Assembly: GCF_963678165.1 (NCBI RefSeq)
Contig: NZ_OY782755.1
Coordinates: 2,356,001-2,420,000, forward strand
Length of the DNA stretch: 64,000 nucleotides
Direction: 5' to 3'
Source of the DNA: an uncultured Acetobacteroides sp.
Lineage (GTDB): Bacteria > Bacteroidota > Bacteroidia > Bacteroidales > ZOR0009
The notes under the pieces are model-generated. The model did not search any database, had not been told where the DNA came from, and worked only from the letters and a program-made list of their open reading frames with translations. This document shows positions 34,819 to 41,874 of this stretch, piece after piece; position 1 is the stretch's first letter; each line of letters begins with the position of its first letter. Made by a program: the position numbers and the translations under genes.

Positions 34819-36504
34819 TTATCTTAACAGAATACCATACAGCTCAACGTCCTCCGTTTTATACGAATTATCATTAATGGAATAGCTATAGCTATTTACC
34901 AAGGCTACACCGCCCGGTATTTCTATTCGGTAGAGTAGTTGTTGCTGCAGGTCTGTTAGCTGCCGTCTATATCCTTGAGCATCGAGAAGGCTAACTCCTG
35001 CTTTGCCGAGCTGTTTTTTTAGTAGCGAATCCTTATTGGCGGTAAAGATTTTTTTGTCCTTATAGTAAATATCCAACTTAGAGTCCTCGCATTGGTAGTA
35101 GCTGCCATCTTTAGAGTAGGTTTCGAGTACGACCATAGTTTTATAGCCCTGGATATTTAATGAGGATTTTGGGTTCTCCAGCGAGTTTACCTGATAACTA
35201 CGATCGGATGATTCGTTGCCCAAGTCGTAGTTCTCCGAAGTAATAATGTTTTCGAGTTGGTACGTATCCGCTACGCCTAGTTGCTTTGCGGGGTATCCCT
35301 TCTCGGCATTGTTGCTGATGTAGCGGAACGAAGAGGTTAGCGTGTTAATAACCTCTCGGTTTTGGGGAGTATCGGCAAGCGGCTTAAAGCGTACGGTGCT
35401 ATTGAGGTTGGTATACCCTAGCGTAGCAAGTGCCTTTTCGAATCGATGCTCCTGCGACTTTATGCCCAACGTTTTTGCCGACATAAACGGGATGTAGGTA
35501 AATGCCGACAGCACCACGATTATCCCCAGCGAGAGATATAGGTATCTCCCCAACTTATTGCTGATAAGCACCAGCGATGTCACCGTCAAAAAGGCTCCAC
35601 CAATTAGCAGGTAGATGCGATCTTCGGTAAAGCCGTACTCGGTTACGCGGTATATTGTTCCAATCCAAAAGAGCACCAACGCAGGCAGCACAAAGTACGA
35701 AAGGTTGCGGTACAGCCAGCCAAAGTAATCCTTCGCCAGCAGGTACGAAACCATCTTAAGCAGGTAGGCGGCAATTCCAAATCCGAACACCATGTAGGCC
35801 ACATTCCCCTTGGGTAGCTCCCACTGAAGCGCCACCTTAACGAAGTAGACGTAAAATATCAGCATGTAGACGATAACTGCTGGCGTAAGGATATAGTTGA
35901 AAAGGATCTCGGTGAACCTATTCTTTAGCGTAAGCTTTAGGCTATTGTCGTTGAAGGCGAGGAACAGGATGGGGAAAAATCCAATCCAAACAAGCACTGC
36001 AATGCTCTCGATATCCTTTCCGCTGCTGTGCAGGTCGAAAAGGTAGCTCAGGCTCAGCTTTATCGATGCGGTTAGCAGGAACACCACCCCGGCTACGAAG
36101 CCAGCGAATAGCAGCGCCACAACGTTGTTGAGCACGTTCTCGGCAAAGCGCTCGTTGTTGGGGTAAAGCGGAAACGAGAGGTACGCCAGCGAAACACATC
36201 CCAGCGCCACAACGTAGTAGCTGCCGCTGGGCTCAACCTTGAAAAGGACAAAAGCGGCCAGCGAAAGCAACGATACGGTGTAGTATACCCATCGGCTTTG
36301 ATGGTTGCCGGTAAGCTTATTGGCAATGTTGGTCAGCAGGAAAAGCATCGGATAGTAGAACAAGCGGTACTCGTGGTACCTCGATGCGTAGATGCTTGCT
36401 ATTCCAACGCCAACGGCTACTACAGCCAGAATACACTCCATGGGATTTCCCTTAGCGGCGTTTACCAGCGCTTGGGCTACCCTTCCGATCCGTTGCTTTA
36501 TCAT
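34819..36504 (-). CDS. DUF4153 family integral membrane protein
   Basis: The product is about 561 residues from MIKQRIGRVAQALVNAAKGN; the frame extends to a GTG at 36558, which is less likely. About eleven to twelve hydrophobic helices fill residues 20-350, then a roughly 200-residue soluble C-terminal part containing YRQLTDLQQQLLYRIEIPGGVALVNSYS. This matches the DUF4153 layout common in Bacteroidota, whose function is unknown. Because the C-terminal region follows the last helix, it may face the periplasm. No partner gene is adjacent on the same strand. Confidence 0.82.
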   Translation of the reverse strand: MIKQRIGRVAQALVNAAKGNPMECILAVVAVGVGIASIYASRYHEYRLFYYPMLFLLTNIANKLTGNHQSRWVYYTVSLLSLAAFVLFKVEPSGSYYVVALGCVSLAYLSFPLYPNNERFAENVLNNVVALLFAGFVAGVVFLLTASIKLSLSYLFDLHSSGKDIESIAVLVWIGFFPILFLAFNDNSLKLTLKNRFTEILFNYILTPAVIVYMLIFYVYFVKVALQWELPKGNVAYMVFGFGIAAYLLKMVSYLLAKDYFGWLYRNLSYFVLPALVLFWIGTIYRVTEYGFTEDRIYLLIGGAFLTVTSLVLISNKLGRYLYLSLGIIVVLSAFTYIPFMSAKTLGIKSQEHRFEKALATLGYTNLNSTVRFKPLADTPQNREVINTLTSSFRYISNNAEKGYPAKQLGVADTYQLENIITSENYDLGNESSDRSYQVNSLENPKSSLNIQGYKTMVVLETYSKDGSYYQCEDSKLDIYYKDKKIFTANKDSLLKKQLGKAGVSLLDAQGYRRQLTDLQQQLLYRIEIPGGVALVNSYSYSINDNSYKTEDVELYGILLR

Positions 36505-36676
36505 GGTTACTCGTATTTTTAGGTGAAAAACAATCGCTAAATATAGATTATTAAACACGAACCTTTAGAGCGTTTCGAAAAACAAAAAGAGACGCATGTG
36601 GAGTACCTCAAAACCTCCCCATCTATCCAGATTATGGATAACGTACTGCCGATTGCAACGACTGTGCATATTTTAT

Positions 36677-36684
36677 TAGATTTG
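36677..36684 (+). promoter_or_regulatory. -7 element TAGATTTG upstream of the lipoprotein gene
   Basis: A TAnnTTTG match lies 41 bases before the ATG. Confidence 0.5.
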
Positions 36685-36725
36685 CGCCCGCTATTACGGA
36701 TTATTCTATTTTACCAAATATAAAA

Positions 36726-37391
36726 ATGAGACATATTTTCTTCATTGGAGTTATTTTAACCTCGTTGACAGGTTGCATTGGTGTTGGGAGGTATACAAAA
36801 ATTGTAGAAAAGGGGTTAGCCAATCGCCCTGCAGTGGACACAACACTTTCTAGGGACTACATTACTGTAAAGTCCAACGGAATAAAGCCACTTGAAGCGA
36901 TAAAAGTTGAAACCCTCAAATCGCAATGTATTCCAGCCCTAGTTTACTGGAATATCGAGCAGGAGATTCGTAGCGAGTATGACCCTTACATGCAGGTTAA
37001 GCGCTTTAGCTACTTCCTAAATCAGTATTGCGATTCCGTAAACTTTGCGAGCAGGCTTAAGGGAAAAAAGTTGGAGATTAATGTCGAAAGCATTCCCAAT
37101 TCGTTCTCCTACTCGCTTAAATCGCAAGCTTTCATTTTTGGATTCTTCTATACGGTTATGGGGCATGAAGGTATAATACCTGCTCCTCAAGAGTTTTGTA
37201 TAAGGTTTAAAGTGTACCAAGACGGGAATCTGTATAAAGGCGGAACTTATACAGGGAAAGGCCTAGAACAATATGTAGATATGGGACTGATGTCGTACCA
37301 ATCGATGGTAAATGCCTACTTTAAGCAAAATGACAAAAGCCTCAGGAAGATGGCAGAGCTTGTTGTAAAGTATGTTGATGAAGTAATTTAG
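36726..37391 (+). CDS. Hypothetical lipoprotein
   Basis: The protein has 221 residues. The N-terminus MRHIFFIGVILTSLTGCIGVG has a lipobox (L-T-G-C, Cys at residue 17), so the mature protein should be lipid-anchored. Residues 60-190 are rich in Tyr and beta-type sequence (FKVYQDGNLYKGGTYTGKGLEQ), followed by a C-terminal helix. I do not recognise a family. It is monocistronic and ends at a bidirectional terminator shared with the next gene. Confidence 0.78.
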   Translation: MRHIFFIGVILTSLTGCIGVGRYTKIVEKGLANRPAVDTTLSRDYITVKSNGIKPLEAIKVETLKSQCIPALVYWNIEQEIRSEYDPYMQVKRFSYFLNQYCDSVNFASRLKGKKLEINVESIPNSFSYSLKSQAFIFGFFYTVMGHEGIIPAPQEFCIRFKVYQDGNLYKGGTYTGKGLEQYVDMGLMSYQSMVNAYFKQNDKSLRKMAELVVKYVDEVI

Positions 37392-37460
37392 TCTCCTCAA
37401 CGTTTCTACCTCAACAATGCTCTCAGCACAATCGAATCCATCCAATCCGAAATACAGACA

Positions 37461-37491
37461 AAAACGAGGCGCGAATATCGCGCCTCGTTTT
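37461..37491. terminator. Bidirectional terminator between two convergent genes
   Basis: The 14-bp perfect stem AAAACGAGGCGCGA / TCGCGCCTCGTTTT has the 3-base loop ata and A/T runs at both ends. Confidence 0.88.
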
Positions 37492-37547
37492 ATTATAGCT
37501 GATTCTCTACAAAAAGAGATGCAGGATTTGTATCTCTCCCCCAAATG

Positions 37548-38084
37548 CTACAGCTTCTTATAGAAAAAGACGTTGCCCTTTAGGTCGACCCGCAGGAGCA
37601 CCTTACCGGCTCCGCCGCCATCGAGCGCCACAAAGAAGTTGTCGGTTTGCAGCAGCCGGCCGTAGTAGCGTACGCCACCTTTGGGGGCTTTGTAGTCGAT
37701 AAAGTAAACCGAGACGATATCGTAATCCTTATAGGCTGATTTAATGACGCCCTGCGACCGAAGTGGAAGGTCGGTGAAGACTTTGAAGAAGCTTGTGGCC
37801 ACCAGCTTTCCGTTGCTGCCGTAAAAGGCGGTCATCTTTTGCCCCTTCTTATCGGTAAAGAAGACCTTATCGTAGTAGTCGGTTGTGGACCATAGGGCGT
37901 TGGTGATTCTCCCGAAATCTAGCAGGAACTGCGTCTTCGACTTTTCGCTTACCGGACCTCTATGGGCTTTCTGCTCCTTCCCCGTTTGCTTTCCGGCCGT
38001 TTGCGCGGACTTCGTCTGGGCGTCGGCCTGAGGTGTGGCGAATATCAGCAGGAGCGCTGCTGCGAGAATTGCTACTCTATTCAT
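37548..38084 (-). CDS. Secreted PepSY-like (BLIP-like) protein
   Basis: The protein has 178 residues with a signal peptide (MNRVAILAAALLLIFATPQADAQ). The mature part starts with a low-complexity T/K/Q linker. After that, YDKVFFTDKKGQKMTAFYGSNGKLVATSFFKVFTDLPLRSQGVIKSAYKDYDI follows the beta-strand, LP, helix and Y-x-D-Y pattern of PepSY-like beta-lactamase-inhibitor-type domains found in many secreted Bacteroidota proteins. The role is unknown, but inhibitor or scaffold functions are known for relatives. It is monocistronic. Confidence 0.7.
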   Translation of the reverse strand: MNRVAILAAALLLIFATPQADAQTKSAQTAGKQTGKEQKAHRGPVSEKSKTQFLLDFGRITNALWSTTDYYDKVFFTDKKGQKMTAFYGSNGKLVATSFFKVFTDLPLRSQGVIKSAYKDYDIVSVYFIDYKAPKGGVRYYGRLLQTDNFFVALDGGGAGKVLLRVDLKGNVFFYKKL

Positions 38085-38193
38085 GGTTGAACGTTTAAAG
38101 GGTTGACGTTCCTTTTACGGATAAAGCTAGCTAAAGGTGTATTGTTGTTGGTTAATTAATTACCGGCTCCGATAGGGCGGTACCATCGGCGAA

Positions 38194-38226
38194 CAAGAAA
38201 GGGGGGCCAACCACCGCCGGCCCCCC
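38194..38226 (-). terminator. Probable terminator downstream of the helical gene at 38319
   Basis: The 8-bp GC stem GGGGGGCC / GGCCCCCC with a 10-base loop is followed on the minus strand by TTTCTTG. It lies about 90 bases past the stop. Confidence 0.6.
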
Positions 38227-38318
38227 TTCCGTACTATGCTCCCCCCTACCCGCTTTTGGCGCGTAGGAGCTGTTTCTTTGAAAGGTACGATTCGAAATTG
38301 TTGTTTTCTGAAAAAAGG

Positions 38319-39089
38319 CTACGCCTTTGGGGCGTCATCCTTGCTGGTTTTGGGTTTGTCCTTATCCTTATCTTTATCCTTGGGCTTGGACTTGGTCTTG
38401 GTCTTAGCCTCGTTCTGCTCGAACTTGATGTTGAAGGCCTCGATCTTCTGGCAAAGGGCCACCCACTTGGGGTCGGCACTCATCGCCATTAGCTCTACGT
38501 AGTTCATCATCTTGCGCATGTCCTCGGCGAACACCCTCCGTGCGTCGGAGGCCGACTCGTAGGCCGCGTGAGCAACCTTATCCTCCACGCTTAGGGTGTA
38601 GGTTTCCTCGAACTTCTTCTCGGCATCCTCGAGCTTCGCCACCTTTACGCCCTGCTTTAGCGTGGCTACGGCAGCGGCATACTCGGGCTTCTTGAGCTCC
38701 TGAAGAAACTTCGACAGCTGGGCCGTCTCCTTCACGTACGAGTAGATTAGGAAGTCGGTCCCGTACTGGTCGAAGAGCCGCTTTAGGAGCTGCGCCGCAG
38801 CAGCCTCGGCGGGCACCTCGGAGTACACAAGGCCCTCGACTACGGTTTGGAGAATCTTGTAGGCGCTATCGCGCAGCGCATCGAGGCTGAACAGCAGCTC
38901 GGTGTACGCATTCTTGCGCGCCTTCATGTACCCCTGCACCATGAGGGTGTAGGACTCCTTCACCTTCGTAAAAGGCTTGGCGGTTAGCAATTCGGGTATC
39001 TCAGCGGTCTCGAAGTAGCTGATTACCTCCTTACCGTATCCAACGAGGGAATCGATAAGCCTCTTTGATAGTGCTATGATCAATTTCAT
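38319..39089 (-). CDS. Hypothetical helical protein (possibly DUF6261-like) with KD-repeat tail
   Basis: The protein has 256 residues. The whole body is helical, without signal peptide or membrane helix. The last 35 residues are a charged low-complexity tail (KTKTKSKPKDKDKDKDKPKTS) encoded by a short sequence repeat. Length and fold type resemble DUF6261 proteins of Bacteroidota and the paralogous pair at 10314-11834, but no clear motif joins them. The function is unknown. It is monocistronic, and the 40-bp array lies just upstream. Confidence 0.7.
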   Translation of the reverse strand: MKLIIALSKRLIDSLVGYGKEVISYFETAEIPELLTAKPFTKVKESYTLMVQGYMKARKNAYTELLFSLDALRDSAYKILQTVVEGLVYSEVPAEAAAAQLLKRLFDQYGTDFLIYSYVKETAQLSKFLQELKKPEYAAAVATLKQGVKVAKLEDAEKKFEETYTLSVEDKVAHAAYESASDARRVFAEDMRKMMNYVELMAMSADPKWVALCQKIEAFNIKFEQNEAKTKTKSKPKDKDKDKDKPKTSKDDAPKA

Positions 39090-39183
39090 TGTACTGATTT
39101 TTTAGTTATTGAAACGCTGTTGCCCTCTAGTACAATCAAAAAATGGGGATCGGCAATCGATTTGTGTCCGTCGTTTCGCGCCC

Positions 39184-39390
39184 AGCTGCGCTGTACGATC
39201 GACGACGGCGGAGTTTTGCTTCCAGCCGCGCTGTGCGTTCAACGACGGCGGAGTTTTGCTCCCAGCCACGCTGTGCGTTCAACGACGGCGGAGTTTTGCT
39301 CCCAGCCGCGCTGTACGTTCAACGACGGCGGAGTTTTGTTCCCAGCCGCGCTGTGCGTTCAACGACGGCGGAGCTTTGCTCCCAGCAACC
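39184..39390. repeat. Tandem array, five units of 40 bp
   Basis: ACGACGGCGGAG recurs at 40-base intervals (about 39202, 39242, 39282, 39322 and 39362) in units of the form ccagccgcgctgtgcgttcaacgacggcggagttttgctc. Because 40 is not a multiple of three, the same repeat is read in three frames as apparent frames of about 100 codons. None is a gene. Confidence 0.92.
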
Positions 39391-39529
39391 GATGCCAACC
39401 ATTACTACCTCTCTTTCAAAGAACCTGCGCCTAAATTAGCTTAAATTTCAGTTAATCCTACTGGGGAGCCACGTTTTTTGAACTTTTTCTTTGCGGAACG
39501 CGTAGGACGACGCCGTGCCCGCAAAACAG

Positions 39530-39560
39530 CAGGGGCCTGCTACATGCGAGCAGGCCCCTG
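39530..39560 (+). other. Strong hairpin in the region upstream of acvB
   Basis: The 12-bp perfect stem CAGGGGCCTGCT / AGCAGGCCCCTG with a 7-base loop is followed by tcctatttctttt. It lies between divergent genes, 164 bases before the acvB start, so it may be a leader hairpin, a stray terminator or the end of an unseen small RNA. No leader peptide was found. Confidence 0.5.
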
Positions 39561-39723
39561 TCCTATTTCTTTTGATGGTGAATAACAAAATTGATGAACT
39601 AATTAAGGATAATCGCCTTTCTAAAATTTTATTAGCGTATTCCAATAAGAGTGGCTCCAAATGTGTAATTTGAGGCAACTTTTTCTGTTGCATACTTCTC
39701 AGCATAAGATGGAGGAACTGTAT

Positions 39724-41193
39724 ATGATTAACAGGGATAAAGAAGCAGCAAAACCAAAAGGAATAGCTGCGGCTATCGCCATTTGCATAATGCTTCTCGG
39801 CTTCAGCGCGCAAGCGGTTACCGTAGAAAACCTCAACTACGGCACATTTGGAAGGGTTACCATCTACATTCCCGACAGGCAACCCGAGGCCGTTGTGCTT
39901 TTTGTATCGGGCGATGGAGGCTGGAATAAAGGCGTGGTAAATATGGCAAAGAATATTGTCGATAAGGACGCGCTGGTTGTAGGCATCGACATCCGACAAT
40001 ACTACAAGAATATCAGGCGCCTCAACGCCAAATGCTACTATCCGGCAGGCGATTTCGAGGATCTAAGTATGACAATCCAGAAGAGGTACAAGATTAAGCA
40101 GTACCTAAAGCCAATTCTGGTGGGCTACTCATCGGGAGCAACACTGGCTTACGGCGCGCTGGCACAGGCTCCGGCAAACACCTTTAAGGGGGCAATTTCG
40201 CTGGGTTTTTGTCCTGATATTGAGACTGACAGGACGCTTTGCAGGGGTATAGGCCTATCGAGCCACGAGCTGAAGAGGAACAAGGCGTTTTACCTAGAGC
40301 CTTGCTCCCACCTTACCGAGCCTTTTATTGTGCTGCAAGGGGTCGACGATCAGGTGTGCTCGTTCGACGATGTTAAGCGCTACCTGAACGGCATGCCAAT
40401 GTGCGAATTGGTTGAGCTAAAGAAGGTAGGTCATGGCTTTTCTGTCGAGAAAAACTGGGTTCCGCAGATGCTCGCGGCCTACAGCAAAATTGTACACGAG
40501 CCCAGCTACGCCGAAAAGAAGTCGGTAAAGAGCAATGGGGTGCAACCGGTATCGGCCACTTCGCCGGCAAGCTACGAGCTGCCTTTAACCCTGATTCCAT
40601 CTACGGTAAAGGAGAATCTTCCGCTTGCCATCTTTATTTCGGGCGACGGAGGCTGGACCAGCTTCGACCAAACCGTATCGGAGATGCTTGCTAAGCGAGG
40701 CGTTCCCGTCGTAGGGCTCGATGCCCAAAGCTACTTCTGGAGCGAGAAAGATCCTAGAACAGCAGCGGTCGAGATATCCAAAGCAGCAGCCCACTACATG
40801 CAGCAATGGAACCGAAAGTCGCTTATTCTGGTTGGGTACTCCTTTGGCGCCTGCGTTGCTCCCTTCATAGCCAACCGTTTCCCCGAGATGGTAAAGGATG
40901 CGCTTAAAGAGGTCTTCTGCATATCCCCCGACGAGACTGGCGATTTCGAGATTCATATTTCGGATATGCTTAGCCTAAGCAACCGCGAGAAGTACAACGT
41001 TCTGGCCGAGGTAAAGAAGATAAAGTCGCTTAACCCGATTTGCCTGTTTGGCAACGAGGAGAGCGAAGAGCTTCGCAGCCATTTTGTGGCAGCTGGGGTA
41101 AAGGTGCAAACGCTTCCCGGCAACCACCACTTTAACGAAGACTACCAGGCGCTATCTTTGGCTATAGTTAGAGGATTAACGGGAGGAAACTAG
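39724..41193 (+). CDS. acvB: AcvB/VirJ-like protein with two hydrolase domains
   Basis: The product is about 489 residues. The start MINRDKEAAKPKG is chosen because GGAGGA lies 7 bases upstream; the frame opens at 39661. A signal peptide or anchor (IAAAIAICIMLLGFSAQA) sends it to the periplasm. Two alpha/beta-hydrolase-type domains repeat the VirJ motifs: FVSGDGGWNKG with GYSSGATLAYG, and FISGDGGWTSFDQTV with GYSFGACVAPF. Both keep the Ser elbow. AcvB of Agrobacterium hydrolyses lysyl-phosphatidylglycerol, and the mprF gene two genes downstream makes that lipid. The same function is therefore the likely one here. Confidence 0.85.
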   Translation: MINRDKEAAKPKGIAAAIAICIMLLGFSAQAVTVENLNYGTFGRVTIYIPDRQPEAVVLFVSGDGGWNKGVVNMAKNIVDKDALVVGIDIRQYYKNIRRLNAKCYYPAGDFEDLSMTIQKRYKIKQYLKPILVGYSSGATLAYGALAQAPANTFKGAISLGFCPDIETDRTLCRGIGLSSHELKRNKAFYLEPCSHLTEPFIVLQGVDDQVCSFDDVKRYLNGMPMCELVELKKVGHGFSVEKNWVPQMLAAYSKIVHEPSYAEKKSVKSNGVQPVSATSPASYELPLTLIPSTVKENLPLAIFISGDGGWTSFDQTVSEMLAKRGVPVVGLDAQSYFWSEKDPRTAAVEISKAAAHYMQQWNRKSLILVGYSFGACVAPFIANRFPEMVKDALKEVFCISPDETGDFEIHISDMLSLSNREKYNVLAEVKKIKSLNPICLFGNEESEELRSHFVAAGVKVQTLPGNHHFNEDYQALSLAIVRGLTGGN

Positions 41194-41195
41194 CA

Positions 41196-41861
41196 ATGAA
41201 AAAATCGACCAGCTACTTCATATATATTGCATCGGCAGCCTGCCTGGCAGGCTGTGTGGGTGAATTTGTTGCTTTATTCGCGTTAGGAGCGCAGTACCCC
41301 GGCTACAACCAGCTTAAGGATACCATGAGCGCGTTGGGTGCATCCATCAGCCCGGTATCTGATGCTATATCGCTTTGGTGGTGTATTGCAGGAATCCTGT
41401 TTACGCTGTATGGCATAGGCTTTAGAATGGCATTTGCCGACAAAGGGCGGTATGCCCTAGTAGCCTCCGTCCTGATTATCCTCTACGGACTTGGAGAAGG
41501 TATCGGTTCTGGAGCATTTAAGGCCGACCATGTAATGGGCGGCTCTACCATATCCAGCCTTATCCATAATACGCTGGGAGGATTTGGCGTAGCTGCCATA
41601 CTGGCGTTTCCGGCTATCATGCCAAAGGTTTTGCAAGCGAAGAAGGGCTCTGCGTTTTCGCGCTTTTCGAACATCGCTTTTGTGGTTGGTATTCTGTCTA
41701 TCCTTCTTTTTTTATTCAGATATCTGCATAACGAGCACAACTTTTTCGTTGTATATAAAGGCTTATGGCAGCGGTTATTTATGCTGAACACCTACGCCTA
41801 CCTAGCAACCATTGCCATCATCACCATTCGCAACAATCGGCAAATAGTAACCCATAAATAA
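41196..41861 (+). CDS. DUF998 family membrane protein
   Basis: The protein has 221 residues and six hydrophobic helices. MKKSTSYFIYIASAACLAGCVGEFVALFALG is followed by YPGYNQLKDTMSALGASISPVSD, a conserved loop of DUF998 proteins, and later DHVMGGSTISSLIHNTLGGFG. The function of DUF998 is not established. Its ATG is two bases after the acvB stop and is preceded by GGGAGGA. It lies between the Lys-PG hydrolase and synthase, so a role in phospholipid handling at the inner membrane is inferred. Confidence 0.82.
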   Translation: MKKSTSYFIYIASAACLAGCVGEFVALFALGAQYPGYNQLKDTMSALGASISPVSDAISLWWCIAGILFTLYGIGFRMAFADKGRYALVASVLIILYGLGEGIGSGAFKADHVMGGSTISSLIHNTLGGFGVAAILAFPAIMPKVLQAKKGSAFSRFSNIAFVVGILSILLFLFRYLHNEHNFFVVYKGLWQRLFMLNTYAYLATIAIITIRNNRQIVTHK

Positions 41862-41874
41862 TTCAGCTAAGAAT

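Noticed and set aside
39109-39444. Three overlapping frames of about 100 codons over the 40-bp array
   Set aside because: The same repeat is read in three frames, none with a credible start or function.
39448-39999. Minus-strand frame of 183 codons
   Set aside because: It starts inside acvB on the opposite strand and runs across a strong hairpin. No motif was found.
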